From Chitinophaga niastensis (lineage in GTDB: Bacteria > Bacteroidota > Bacteroidia > Chitinophagales > Chitinophagaceae), in NCBI RefSeq assembly GCF_003014755.1, contig NZ_PYAW01000003.1, forward strand, positions 930,001-994,000: DNA of 64,000 nucleotides. Reading direction: 5' to 3'. A program made the position numbers and the translations under genes. The notes beneath the pieces were generated by a model. The model saw nothing but the letters and a program-made list of their open reading frames with translations, made no database searches and was not told the DNA's origin. Of the stretch, positions 33,535 to 43,057 are shown in pieces (position 1 is the stretch's first letter; the number at the start of each line of letters is the position of its first letter).

Positions 33535-35904
33535 ATGAGAAAATGGGTTATACCCGCCATTATTTTTTTATCAGCCAACCATATAAGTGCCCAACAACCA
33601 GGGCCGCTAACTGTAGAAAAGATCATGCGCGATCCTAAATGGATAGGAACTTCTCCCGACAATGTTTTCTGGGGGACTGACAATCAAACGGTATACTTCA
33701 GCTGGAACCCGGAAAAGAACCTGACGGACTCCCTGTATTATGCCGGCATTAAAAATAATACACCCCGCAAAACTGCTGCTGATGAGCGTGCGCTTATTGA
33801 AGCAAAAGCTGCAGGCACCTACAATACAGATAAAACGCTATTAGCTTATAGCCACCAGGGGGATATTTTTTTACTGGAGATAAAAACCGGGAAGGTTACC
33901 CGCATTACCAATACAACAGCTGTGGAAGCCAATCCGGTATTCAGTTTTGGCGGTAAGCAGATTGTATACCAGCAAAACCGCGACCTGTATGCATGGGACA
34001 GAACATCCGGCCTTATCAGCCAGCTGACCAGCTTTGACAGCGGCGACAAGCCCGCTGATAAAGACGATGCCAATAAAGGCAATGCGGAAGAGAAATTTCT
34101 GAAAGCCCGGCAACAGGAACTGATGCAGATCATCCGCGACAAAAAAGCAAAAGCAGATGCGGCTACTGCCTTTAATAAAGCCCACGAACCAAAGGAACTC
34201 CGCCACCTATACCTGCATGAAAAAAGATTACAAAACGTACAAATCAGTCCGGACGGGCGTTTCATCACTTACAGCTTGTACAAGGCACCCGCAGATGCCC
34301 GCAATACTATTGTACCCGAATTTGTAACTGCTTCCGGCTTTACAACGGATATTCATGGTCGTGATAAAGTAGGTGCACCACAGGGTAGCTTCGAAAGTTT
34401 TGTATACGACAGGCAGCGGGATACAGTATTGCCCGTTAAAACTACCGACCTGCCCGGCATCAAAGATTTACCTGATTACGTAAAAGACTATACGAAAAAA
34501 GACAGTGCGCAAATAAGGGAAGTAATTGTGAATGGTCCTTACTGGTCGGCACAAGGCATCCATGCCATTGCAGATATCCGCTCACAGGATAATAAAGATC
34601 GCTGGATTGTATTACTGGATGCTGCCACCGGTACGGTAAAAACACTGAACCGCCAGCGCGATGAAGCCTGGATCGCCGGTCCTGGTATTGGCTGGAGCCA
34701 GGGTGGCAGCAGCATTGGCTGGATTGATGAAAACACTTGCTGGTTCCAGTCGGAGGCCAGTGGTTATTCACATTTATATACCAGCAATGTAAATAGTGGC
34801 GACACCAAACAGCTCACCAGCGGCAACTACGAAGTACAGGAAGCGCAACTGGCACTGGATAAAAAATACTTTTATCTTACTACCAATGAAGTACATCCCG
34901 GCGAAAAACAATTTTATCGTATAGCCGTTAACGGTGGTAAAGCTGAAAGAATTACCACCATGCAGGGCGCTAATGATGTCAGTATTTCTCCTGATGAAAA
35001 ATGGATTGCCTTCCGTTATTCTTATTCCAACAAGCCCTGGGAGCTTTACCTACAGCCTAACACACCTGGTGCAAAAGCAGTACAGGTAACAGACAAGGCA
35101 CAGTCGGATGAGTTCCGCGCGTATGCCTGGCGCGATCCGCAGGTCATCACCTTCACCGCAAGAGATAACCAGCCCGTATATGCACGGTTATACACACCGG
35201 ACCCGGCGAAAAGAAATGGTGCAGCCGTTATCTTTGTACATGGCGCAGGATACCTGCAGAATGCACATAAGTGGTGGAGTAATTACTTCCGGGAGTATAT
35301 GTTTCACAACCTGCTGACAGATAAAGGTTATACTGTATTAGACATGGATTACCGTGGCAGCGCGGGTTACGGCCGTAACTGGCGCACCGGTATCTATCGT
35401 TATATGGGTGGAAAAGACCTGGATGATGAGGTGGATGGCGCGAAATATCTGGCAGAGAAATTGCAGGTGGACGCGAAACGCATAGGTATATATGGTGGTA
35501 GTTATGGCGGGTTTATGACGCTGATGGGTATGTTTACACAACCAGATGTATTTGCTGCCGGTGCGGCTTTGCGCTCTGTTACCGATTGGGCACATTACAA
35601 TCATGGTTATACCAGCAATATCCTGAATGAGCCATTTACAGATAGTATTGCTTACCACCGCTCTTCTCCCATTTATTATGCAAATGGGCTGAAAGGCAAG
35701 CTGCTCATGTGTCATGGCATGGTAGACACCAATGTGCATTTCCAGGACATTGTACGTTTATCACAACGCCTGATAGAACTGGGGAAAAATAATTGGGAAC
35801 TGGCCATATATCCGGTAGAGGATCATGGATTTACTACACCCAGTAGCTGGACAGATGAATATAAAAGAATACTTTTACTTTTTGAAAGTACATTAGTGAA
35901 ATAA
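33535..35904 (+). CDS. Secreted S9-family prolyl oligopeptidase/dipeptidyl peptidase
   Basis: A 789-aa exopeptidase with a signal peptide (VIPAIIFLSANHISA, cut before QQPG). A long beta-propeller with WD40-like TolB/DPP repeats (GGKQIVYQQNRDLYAWD, SPDGRFITYSLYKA, SPDEKWIAFRYSYS) is followed by an alpha/beta-hydrolase domain. The catalytic triad is Ser656 in GGSYGG, Asp731 in MVDTNVHFQD and His764 in EDHGF. Relatives cleave dipeptides or acyl-peptides in the periplasm. Repeat B2 begins at its stop codon. Confidence 0.95.
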   Translation: MRKWVIPAIIFLSANHISAQQPGPLTVEKIMRDPKWIGTSPDNVFWGTDNQTVYFSWNPEKNLTDSLYYAGIKNNTPRKTAADERALIEAKAAGTYNTDKTLLAYSHQGDIFLLEIKTGKVTRITNTTAVEANPVFSFGGKQIVYQQNRDLYAWDRTSGLISQLTSFDSGDKPADKDDANKGNAEEKFLKARQQELMQIIRDKKAKADAATAFNKAHEPKELRHLYLHEKRLQNVQISPDGRFITYSLYKAPADARNTIVPEFVTASGFTTDIHGRDKVGAPQGSFESFVYDRQRDTVLPVKTTDLPGIKDLPDYVKDYTKKDSAQIREVIVNGPYWSAQGIHAIADIRSQDNKDRWIVLLDAATGTVKTLNRQRDEAWIAGPGIGWSQGGSSIGWIDENTCWFQSEASGYSHLYTSNVNSGDTKQLTSGNYEVQEAQLALDKKYFYLTTNEVHPGEKQFYRIAVNGGKAERITTMQGANDVSISPDEKWIAFRYSYSNKPWELYLQPNTPGAKAVQVTDKAQSDEFRAYAWRDPQVITFTARDNQPVYARLYTPDPAKRNGAAVIFVHGAGYLQNAHKWWSNYFREYMFHNLLTDKGYTVLDMDYRGSAGYGRNWRTGIYRYMGGKDLDDEVDGAKYLAEKLQVDAKRIGIYGGSYGGFMTLMGMFTQPDVFAAGAALRSVTDWAHYNHGYTSNILNEPFTDSIAYHRSSPIYYANGLKGKLLMCHGMVDTNVHFQDIVRLSQRLIELGKNNWELAIYPVEDHGFTTPSSWTDEYKRILLLFESTLVK

Positions 35905-35970
35905 TTACGAATTGCGAATTACGAATTACGGATCGAAGCGATCTTCGCTTATAACCGTAATTCGTAATTA
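35902..35970. repeat. Family B hairpin B2 with unequal arms
   Basis: The left side has four 7-nt ATTACGA-type words (35902-35931); the right side has only two (CCGTAATTCGTAATTA, 35955-35970). The centre is GATCGAAGCGATCTTCGCTT. It sits immediately downstream of the S9 peptidase gene. Confidence 0.8.
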
Positions 35971-35976
35971 TGTTCT

Positions 35977-36058
35977 AAAAAGGGAATACAGTGAATGATG
36001 CATGTGAATGTTAAGTAATCTTAATTTTTCACAGGGTTCATTCCTGTATTCCCTTTTT
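35977..36058 (+). terminator. Long-loop hairpin upstream of glmS, terminator-like
   Basis: A perfect 15-bp stem, AAAAAGGGAATACAG / CTGTATTCCCTTTTT, encloses a 52-nt loop. It may end S9-peptidase transcription or be part of the glmS leader. It does not resemble the glmS ribozyme. Confidence 0.5.
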
Positions 36059-36193
36059 CATTTTATTTTAGGATTGATGTAGCACGCGATACAGACCATA
36101 TCTCAACTTAAACAATATTCACATTTTCTGATGTGATTTTCACAATTAATGCGATATTGCAATGATAAACCTTACCACAAATCCAAAAATTCT

Positions 36194-38029
36194 ATGTGTG
36201 GAATAGTAGCTTATATCGGGCAGAGAGAAGCCTACCCGATAGTTTTAAAAGGACTTAAACGACTGGAATACCGCGGCTACGACAGCGCAGGCGTAGCCAT
36301 TATTAACAACGGGCTACAGGTATACAAAAGAAAAGACAAGGTTGCCGCCCTGGAGGAATTTGTTGAAGGCAAAGATATGCGCAGCCATATCGCTATTGGT
36401 CACACCCGCTGGGCCACCCACGGAGAGCCTTGTGACCGCAATGCCCATCCGCATAAATCAGGCGATGGCAAGCTGGCGATGATCCACAATGGTATCATCG
36501 AAAACTATGTACAGTTAAAACAGGAACTGGTAAACCAGGGTCATGTTTTTATCAGTGATACAGATACAGAAGTATTGCTTCATTTCATTGAAGAGATCAA
36601 AAAACAAAACCAGTGCCCACTGGAAGAAGCCTTGCGTATAGCGCTTAAAAGAGTAGTGGGTGCTTACGTAATTGTACTCATTGATGAAGACAATCCCGAC
36701 ACACTTATTGCTGCACGTAAAGGCAGTCCGCTGGTGATAGGTGTTGGTAAAGGAGAACATTTCCTGGCCTCCGATGCCTCTCCCATTATAGAATACACCA
36801 AAGAAGTAGTATATGTAAATGACTACGAAATAGCCATCATCAAAGCAGATGAGCTGATCCTTAAAAACATCTCCAACGAAAGACAAACACCTTACATACA
36901 GAAACTGGATATTGAGCTGGCAGCTATAGAAAAAGGTGGTTATGATCATTTCATGCTCAAGGAAATATTTGAGCAGCCACAAACGATATTCGACAGCTTA
37001 CGCGGTCGTCTTGATGCTAAGAACGGTACCCTCACCATGGGTGGTATGCGTGAATATGCTGAAGTGCTGAATAATGCCAAACGTATTATCATCGTGGCTT
37101 GTGGCACTTCCTGGCATGCTGGTCTGGTAGCAGAATACATGATTGAAGAATTATGCCGCATACCGGTAGAAGTAGAATATGCCTCTGAATTCCGTTACCG
37201 CAATCCGGTGGTTGGCGCAGGTGATGTAATTATTGCCGTATCCCAGTCCGGTGAAACGGCTGATACGCTCGTAGCCATTGAAGCTGCCAAAGAAAAAGGA
37301 GCTATCATCCTGGGTGTATGTAATGTGGTAGGTTCCTCTATTGCCCGCCTGTCTCACGCCGGCGCTTATACACATGCAGGCCCTGAAATTGGCGTAGCAA
37401 GCACCAAAGCCTTTACCGCGCAGCTGGCAGTACTTTGTCTCGTAGGCCTGAAAATAGGCATCGATAAAGGCACTATTACGCCGCAACGTTTCCAGCACCT
37501 GCTGGATGAACTGGAGCAAACACCGGAAAAAGTAGCTATCGCACTGAATCTGGACAACCAGATCAAACAAATTGCCGCTAAATATAAAGATGCCCGCGAC
37601 TTCCTTTACCTGGGCCGTGGATACAACTTCCCGGTAGCACTGGAAGGAGCACTGAAACTAAAAGAGATCTCTTACATACATGCAGAAGGTTATCCTGCTG
37701 CTGAAATGAAACACGGGCCTATAGCCCTGGTAGATGAAAACCTGCCGGTGGTAATAGTGGCTACTAAAGACAGCTACTACGAAAAAGTAGTGTCTAACAT
37801 CCAGGAAATTAAAGCCCGCAAAGGCAAAGTGATAGCTGTTGTAACAGAAGGCGACAATATCATTCCACCCATGGTTGATGATGTAATTTTTGTACCTGCT
37901 GCTGATGAACTGGTAGCACCGATCATCTCCGTTATTCCATTACAATTACTCGCTTATCATATTGGTGTATTAAAAGGATTGGATGTGGATAAACCAAGAA
38001 ACCTCGCAAAGTCAGTAACGGTAGAATAA
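36194..38029 (+). CDS. glmS: Glutamine-fructose-6-phosphate aminotransferase (isomerizing)
   Basis: A 611-aa cytosolic enzyme making glucosamine-6-phosphate from fructose-6-phosphate and glutamine, the first step to UDP-GlcNAc. The start is the ATG at 36194, because the next codon is Cys, which becomes the N-terminal nucleophile (CGIVAYIG); an upstream in-frame ATG at 36149 would bury it. The glutaminase domain has GHTRWATHG and NGIIENY; two SIS isomerase domains follow (ACGTSWHAG, SQSGETADT, VASTKAFTAQ), and the C-terminus is DKPRNLAKSVTVE. Repeat B3 follows directly. Confidence 0.98.
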   Translation: MCGIVAYIGQREAYPIVLKGLKRLEYRGYDSAGVAIINNGLQVYKRKDKVAALEEFVEGKDMRSHIAIGHTRWATHGEPCDRNAHPHKSGDGKLAMIHNGIIENYVQLKQELVNQGHVFISDTDTEVLLHFIEEIKKQNQCPLEEALRIALKRVVGAYVIVLIDEDNPDTLIAARKGSPLVIGVGKGEHFLASDASPIIEYTKEVVYVNDYEIAIIKADELILKNISNERQTPYIQKLDIELAAIEKGGYDHFMLKEIFEQPQTIFDSLRGRLDAKNGTLTMGGMREYAEVLNNAKRIIIVACGTSWHAGLVAEYMIEELCRIPVEVEYASEFRYRNPVVGAGDVIIAVSQSGETADTLVAIEAAKEKGAIILGVCNVVGSSIARLSHAGAYTHAGPEIGVASTKAFTAQLAVLCLVGLKIGIDKGTITPQRFQHLLDELEQTPEKVAIALNLDNQIKQIAAKYKDARDFLYLGRGYNFPVALEGALKLKEISYIHAEGYPAAEMKHGPIALVDENLPVVIVATKDSYYEKVVSNIQEIKARKGKVIAVVTEGDNIIPPMVDDVIFVPAADELVAPIISVIPLQLLAYHIGVLKGLDVDKPRNLAKSVTVE

Positions 38030-38031
38030 AA

Positions 38032-38112
38032 AATTACGAATTACGAATTGCGAATTACGGATCGAAGCGATCTTCGCTTATATCCGTAATTCGCAATTCG
38101 TAATTCGTAATT
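38032..38112. repeat. Family B hairpin B3, 30-bp perfect arms
   Basis: The left arm (38032-38061) and right arm (38083-38112) are perfect 30-bp complements made of four 7-nt words. The variant word ATTGCGA sits at the matching place in both arms. The centre TCGAAGCGATCTTCGCTTATA is shared with B2 and, reversed, with B1. It lies between glmS and the DUF4954 gene. Confidence 0.9.
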
Positions 38113-38128
38113 CCAAAAAAATATCCTC

Positions 38129-40330
38129 ATGAATAATATCCAAAAAAGGCCCCTGTCTGATCTGGGGTATAATTTCATTGAAACCACGTTACCGAAAGGC
38201 AAGGATGAATATTACCTGCGCAACGAGCAATGGAGCCGGCAAGATCAATACAGAAGATTAACAGCATATGAAGTAGAGGCGCTGGTACGCAATGACAACA
38301 CCTCTGATGACTGGAACATCATTTTTGTATCCAACGAATTTAATCCGCAGCTGGTGCAGCACTGTCACTTTTTTGGGATGGTACGTATCGGAAAACTGGA
38401 GCCCTACTACCTGGAGTTCCATAACCTGCGTATGCCGGTAGGCCTGTACAACAGCACTATCTGTGCATGCGATTTCGGAGATAATGTAGTGGTGCATAAC
38501 GTGAATTATCTCTCCCATTATATTCTTGGTAATGAAGTAATAGTAGCCAACGTAAATGAAATGGCGACCACCGATTATGCCAAATTTGGTAATGGTATTC
38601 TGAAAGACGGAGAAGCAGAAGCTGGTCGTATTCACATGGAATTATGCAATGAAAACGGTGGCAGAAGTGTGATGCCATTTGATGGCATGCTACCCGGAGA
38701 TGCTTACCTGTGGACCCGCTACCGGGATGATGATCAGCTGCAACAACAATTCAAAGTATTTACTGAAAAACAATTTGATAAAAGACGCGGCTATTATGGC
38801 ATGGTGGGCGATCGTAGTGTGATCAAGAATTGTAAGATGATCAAAGACGTGACCATTGGTACCGATGCCTACCTGAAAGGCGCCAACAAACTGAAAAATC
38901 TTACCATCAACAGCAGCAGTGATGCTTCCTCACAAATAGGAGAAGGTTGTGAAATGGTGAATGGCATTGTAGGCTATGGCTGCCGGGTATTCTATGGTGT
39001 AAAGGCGGTGCGTTTTGTGATGGCTTCGCATTCACAGCTTAAATATGGTGCACGACTGATCAACTCTTATCTTGGTAACAACGCTACTATCTCCTGCTGT
39101 GAAGTGTTAAATTCACTCATCTTCCCGGCACATGAGCAGCACCATAACAATTCGTTTTTGTGTGCAGCGCTCATCATGGGACAAAGCAATATGGCGGCCG
39201 GTGCTACCATTGGCTCCAATCACAACTCCCGCGGTGCTGACGGTGAAATCATTGCCGGCAGAGGCTTCTGGCCCGGCTTATGCGTGAGCCTGAAACACAA
39301 TTCCAAATTTGCCAGCTTCACGCTGATCTCCAAAGGCAATTATATGTCTGAACTGAATATCAATATTCCTTTCAGCCTGGTGTTAAATGATGAACACGAC
39401 AATCGCCTGAAGATCATGCCTGGCTACTGGTTCATGCATAATATGTATGCCATTGCACGCAATTCCTGGAAGTATGTAGACCGTGATAAACGTACCGATA
39501 AAGTACAACTCATCGAATATGATTACCTGGCTCCAGACTCTGTAGAAGAGATGTTCCAGGCGCTGGCGGTCATGGAACTCGCTACCGGTAAAGCCTGGTA
39601 CGCGATAGCAGAAAATGCACCAAAGAAGGAACTAACGGAAAAGGATATACGTAAAAAAGGAAAAGAGCTCCTGCTGAATAATCCGGAAGAAGTAGCAGCA
39701 CTTACCATACTGGCCACCGGCATGGAAAACAGCTCCCGCGAGGTACAGCTACTGAAAGTACAAAAAGCCTATCCGCTGTTCCGGGAACTGATTGTACTCT
39801 ATGGCATTAAAAATATCATAGCGGCCAACAAGCCCTCCTACCTTGCCTTACAGGCGGCTGTTAAAACAGCCAAGCGTACGGACTGGCTCAATATCGGCGG
39901 ACAATTAATGAAAGCCGAAACAGTGGCAACACTCAAAACAAAAATCAAAAAGAACAAAATCAGCGGATGGCCTCAACTGCATGATGCCTACCAGGAAATT
40001 GGTAAAGAATATGCGGCCGACAAGCTGCAACATGCCGTAGCCAGCTTACTGGAAATAAAAGACCTGGCCATCAAAAATCTGACGACTGCACACCTGGCAC
40101 AATGGCTGACTGATTCTATTGAAACAATGGAATGGATCACCAGCAACATCCGGCGTTCCAGGGAAAAGGATTATAAAAACCCTTTCCGTCAGCTGGCTTA
40201 TGAAAATGAAAAAGAGATGAATGCAGTGATTGGTAGCCTGGAAGATAACAGCTTTATTAATCAAACAATCAACGACCTGGAAGAATATAAAACCCGGGTA
40301 AGACAAATCATCAACGAATGGGAACTGTAG
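38129..40330 (+). CDS. DUF4954-family protein (left-handed beta-helix, nucleotidyltransferase-like)
   Basis: A 733-aa cytosolic protein, recognised as a Bacteroidota DUF4954 family. The N-terminus RPLSDLGYN leads into a domain with YEVEALVRNDNTSDDWNIIFV. Residues about 110-400 contain repeated hexapeptide-like turns (VVVHNVNYLSHYILGNEVIV, IGTDAYLKGANKLKNLTI, GATIGSNHNSRGADGEI) that predict a left-handed beta-helix as in sugar-nucleotide acyltransferases. The C-terminal 250 residues are helical. Its function is unknown. The position after glmS hints at amino-sugar metabolism. Its last 13 nt overlap tag. Confidence 0.85.
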   Translation: MNNIQKRPLSDLGYNFIETTLPKGKDEYYLRNEQWSRQDQYRRLTAYEVEALVRNDNTSDDWNIIFVSNEFNPQLVQHCHFFGMVRIGKLEPYYLEFHNLRMPVGLYNSTICACDFGDNVVVHNVNYLSHYILGNEVIVANVNEMATTDYAKFGNGILKDGEAEAGRIHMELCNENGGRSVMPFDGMLPGDAYLWTRYRDDDQLQQQFKVFTEKQFDKRRGYYGMVGDRSVIKNCKMIKDVTIGTDAYLKGANKLKNLTINSSSDASSQIGEGCEMVNGIVGYGCRVFYGVKAVRFVMASHSQLKYGARLINSYLGNNATISCCEVLNSLIFPAHEQHHNNSFLCAALIMGQSNMAAGATIGSNHNSRGADGEIIAGRGFWPGLCVSLKHNSKFASFTLISKGNYMSELNINIPFSLVLNDEHDNRLKIMPGYWFMHNMYAIARNSWKYVDRDKRTDKVQLIEYDYLAPDSVEEMFQALAVMELATGKAWYAIAENAPKKELTEKDIRKKGKELLLNNPEEVAALTILATGMENSSREVQLLKVQKAYPLFRELIVLYGIKNIIAANKPSYLALQAAVKTAKRTDWLNIGGQLMKAETVATLKTKIKKNKISGWPQLHDAYQEIGKEYAADKLQHAVASLLEIKDLAIKNLTTAHLAQWLTDSIETMEWITSNIRRSREKDYKNPFRQLAYENEKEMNAVIGSLEDNSFINQTINDLEEYKTRVRQIINEWEL

Positions 40331-40893
40331 AAAAAGTCAGGTGCGGCTGGAGTATAAAAGACCAGCTATATAAAGACTATCACGACAACGAATGGGGTGT
40401 ACCTAATCATGATGATCAGCATCTGTTTGAAATGCTTTGCCTGGAAGGCGCTCAGGCCGGCCTGAGCTGGTATACCGTGCTGACTAAAAGAGAAAATTAC
40501 CGCAAAGCATTTGATAACTGGGATGCCAAAAAGATAGCGAAGTATGATGAAAAGAAAATAGAAAAGCTGCTACAAAATGAAGGCATTATCCGCAACCGCT
40601 TAAAAGTTAATTCCGTTGTTTCCAATGCCAAAGCTTTTTTAGCAGTACAGAAAGAATTCGGCAGCTTTGATAAATACATCTGGTCGTTTGTAAATCACAA
40701 ACCTGTCATCCATCATCATAAGAGCATGAAAGAGGTACCCGCCAAAACAGCCATCTCTGATGCGATGAGTAAAGACTTGCTGAAACGCGGTTTCAAGTTT
40801 GTAGGTTCTACTATCTGCTATGCTTATATGCAGGCTACGGGTATGGTAGATGATCATGTTGCTGATTGCTGGCGGAGGGTGTCTGAACTGTGA
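40318..40893 (+). CDS. tag: DNA-3-methyladenine glycosylase I
   Basis: A 191-aa base-excision repair enzyme removing 3-methyladenine from DNA. The Tag signature RCGWSIKDQLYKDYHDNEWG is at the N-terminus. The zinc ligands are present as Cys9, His22, His180 and Cys184 (DDHVADCW), and the catalytic region reads CLEGAQAGLSWYTVLTKREN. The ATG lies inside the end of the DUF4954 gene, so translation is probably coupled. Repeat A4 starts just before its stop codon. Confidence 0.97.
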   Translation: MGTVEKVRCGWSIKDQLYKDYHDNEWGVPNHDDQHLFEMLCLEGAQAGLSWYTVLTKRENYRKAFDNWDAKKIAKYDEKKIEKLLQNEGIIRNRLKVNSVVSNAKAFLAVQKEFGSFDKYIWSFVNHKPVIHHHKSMKEVPAKTAISDAMSKDLLKRGFKFVGSTICYAYMQATGMVDDHVADCWRRVSEL

Positions 40894-41145
40894 TTTTTGT
40901 GATTTTTATGATTATCCTGATGAGCGAAGATTTCAGCGGATTTTGTCTGAACCAGGATTTTTAGGATTGAATGGATTACCCTGATGGATGCCGAAGATCA
41001 TAGTAAAGATATTCGCGTATATCTTACAGACCAACAACATAACACCCATCAGGGTAATCCATTCAATCCTAAAAATCCTGGTTCAGACAAAATCCGCTGA
41101 AATCTTCGCTCATCAGGATAATCATAAAAATCACAAAAATCACAG
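40888..41145. repeat. Family A element A4, long perfect arms (convergent genes)
   Basis: 258 bp. The arms are nearly perfect over about 95 bp: the left runs from CTGTGATTTTTGTGATTTTT through GAGCGAAGATTTCAGCGG to GGATTACCCTGATGG; the right is its complement. The centre contains GCCGAAGATCATAG and AGATATTCGCGTATATCTT. It overlaps the end of tag and stops 2 nt before the stop codon of the convergent peroxidase gene. Inner arms and centre recur in A6. Confidence 0.9.
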
Positions 41146-41147
41146 TC

Positions 41148-42200
41148 CTAATTTATCAGCACCTCACTCAGCGCGGTGCTTTTTATCAGCGTATAATCTG
41201 TTAATGTATTCAGGAAAATATATAATTGCCGCTTTTCCACAGCAGATAAAGGAATGCCGTTCCTCACCAACGGATCAGTGCCGGGAGTAACTTGTACACC
41301 ATGGTCATAGAAGTCAAATACCTGGTAAATATCGAAGTAACGGCCATCATGCATGTACGGTGAGCTTTTGAGGATATTACGCAGGGAAGGCACCTTAAAA
41401 TGCAAATAATCCGCCGTGCTGTTGGTGATCTTCATACGGCCTACATCATTCAGTGCCGGCAGGTAAGGCAGACCGTTGCTGCGATAGCTCAGATCTGTAA
41501 ATAAAGGCTCTTTATGGCAGGCAGCGCATTTTTGTTGGAAGATGGTATAGCCCGCCTGTTCTTCTTCAGAAAAAATAACGCCTGGTGCTTTACGCATCAC
41601 ACTATCATATTTGGAATTGGCAGATATCATGGTGGCCACAAACTGCGTGATGGCTTTGAACATACGCTCACTGGTAATTGCTTCCGAGCCAAAAGCTGCC
41701 TTAAACATGCTGCGATATTTAGGATCACGTTGCATTTTCTGCAACAGTTCTTTCAGGTCCACCGCCATTTCGTTATGGTCTGTCAGTGGCGTTAGTGGCT
41801 GTATTTCAAGATTATTAACGCCCCCATCCCACATAAAAGCTTTTTGCCAGATCATGTTAAACAACACCGGTACGGAGCGTGTGCCTTGTTGTCCGCCTAC
41901 ACCATGGGCAAGCGGATGATCAAAATGCCCAAACGCGGCAAACTGTTGATGACAGAATCCGCAGGATACGGTGCTGTCGCGCGAGAGCCGGAAATCATAA
42001 AACATAAACCGGCCCAGTGCAATACCTTGTTTGGTAAGCCGGTTATTAGAAAAATCGTATACCGGCTTAGGAAATCCCGGGGGCAACTGCAATATAAAAG
42101 GCTCAGGACCTCCGCCCCTCCTGCTCTTCTTGGTTTGCGCATGCACCAGCATCAGCAGCAAACAGAATGCACCTGCGATATATATTGCTTTATGCTTCAT
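41148..42200 (-). CDS. Di-haem cytochrome-c peroxidase family protein (MauG/MbnH-like)
   Basis: A 350-aa exported haem protein with a short signal (AFCLLLMLVHAQ). Two c-type haem motifs are seen: CGFCH (Cys80-His84) and CAACH (Cys225-His229), with the spacing of bacterial di-haem peroxidases, plus typical segments ALGRFMFYDFRLSRDSTVSC and FKVPSLRNILKSSPYMHDG. It is encoded 7 nt after an MbnP-like gene, the arrangement of MbnH/MbnP pairs in which the MbnH enzyme oxidises a tryptophan of MbnP to kynurenine. The specific role is inferred from this pairing. Confidence 0.93.
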   Translation of the reverse strand: MKHKAIYIAGAFCLLLMLVHAQTKKSRRGGGPEPFILQLPPGFPKPVYDFSNNRLTKQGIALGRFMFYDFRLSRDSTVSCGFCHQQFAAFGHFDHPLAHGVGGQQGTRSVPVLFNMIWQKAFMWDGGVNNLEIQPLTPLTDHNEMAVDLKELLQKMQRDPKYRSMFKAAFGSEAITSERMFKAITQFVATMISANSKYDSVMRKAPGVIFSEEEQAGYTIFQQKCAACHKEPLFTDLSYRSNGLPYLPALNDVGRMKITNSTADYLHFKVPSLRNILKSSPYMHDGRYFDIYQVFDFYDHGVQVTPGTDPLVRNGIPLSAVEKRQLYIFLNTLTDYTLIKSTALSEVLIN

Positions 42201-42207
42201 GCAGCCA

Positions 42208-42990
42208 TTAGTTAGCTATATTTTTAACCGTAAACATTTCCTGGTAGTTTGCGGCCACTTTCCGGGCATTGACACCGGGTGCCATGATCACAGCAACGTT
42301 TTTGAAACTGATAGTATCCGGTGCAAACCATTTTCCGGCATCTGCCAGGATATTGATCTGTGGCTGCTTATCCCTGGATACTACTACTGGTTGCGGGAAA
42401 GACAGTGAAACATATTTCAGTACATTATCCGATGTTTTATAACCACCTACATGAAACAAAAATTCATGTGTAGGCGAAGCCACAGCCGGGGCAAAACCTT
42501 CCATCTTTGCCATGATATAACCACTGTTCCAGGTCCAGAACATGCCTGTTTCCGCAGCCAGGGCACCCGATTGTGCGCCGCTCACATTGCGGATACTATC
42601 TACCCCTATAAGAAAACGAATGCTTTTATAAGTGCCTGTTGGCACGCTGTTGAGCTTAATTAATTTAGTAGTATCATTCGCCTCATCTACCAGGAAGTAA
42701 GCCGCCGGCAGTGTGATCATTTTACCTGCAGCGGTTTCCAATGAAAAATTACTGAGAAAATACCGGAACCGGGTAATGGTGAAAGATTCGCCGGAAGGAT
42801 TTCTGTATTCAACCGTCTTAAGTATCAGTGGTTGATTGTGCATCATATGGGTGATGGACAGTTGCAGGGAAGATATTTCAGCGGGTATCTGCGTGATGGG
42901 TTCACTCCTGTAACTGTTTGTGAGCGAAGCACACCAACAGTTCAGCATCAGGAACCAACAAGGATAGAAAACAAAAATCCGCAAAATCAT
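42208..42990 (-). CDS. MbnP-like exported protein (probable copper-binding partner of the di-haem enzyme)
   Basis: A 260-aa protein with an N-terminal hydrophobic export segment that contains Cys residues (LNCWC), so a lipoprotein is possible. Conserved MbnP-type blocks are FTITRFRYFLSNFSLET, YFLVDEANDTTKLIKL, GTYKSIRFLIGVDSIRNVSG and FWTWNSGYIMAKMEG. The Trp-rich FWTWNSGY segment is a candidate for tryptophan-to-kynurenine conversion by the downstream di-haem enzyme. It is the first gene of a two-gene operon. MbnP proteins of methanotrophs bind copper; whether this one does is unknown. Confidence 0.82.
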   Translation of the reverse strand: MILRIFVFYPCWFLMLNCWCASLTNSYRSEPITQIPAEISSLQLSITHMMHNQPLILKTVEYRNPSGESFTITRFRYFLSNFSLETAAGKMITLPAAYFLVDEANDTTKLIKLNSVPTGTYKSIRFLIGVDSIRNVSGAQSGALAAETGMFWTWNSGYIMAKMEGFAPAVASPTHEFLFHVGGYKTSDNVLKYVSLSFPQPVVVSRDKQPQINILADAGKWFAPDTISFKNVAVIMAPGVNARKVAANYQEMFTVKNIAN

Positions 42991-43057
42991 GTATCTTCTT
43001 TTGTGTAAGAAAGTTACAATGATTTTGCGGATTAGATATTAAAAAGAAATCAGGTGA

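Noticed and set aside
35970..36193. glmS ribozyme or riboswitch upstream of glmS
   Set aside because: The leader shows only a long-loop hairpin; none of the ribozyme core could be recognised, and the ribozyme is mainly known from Gram-positive bacteria.
40888..41145. A4 as an invertible promoter switch
   Set aside because: It lies between gene ends rather than starts, contains no promoter box seen by eye, and no recombinase gene is nearby; opposite orientation of two copies is explained equally well by insertion in either direction.
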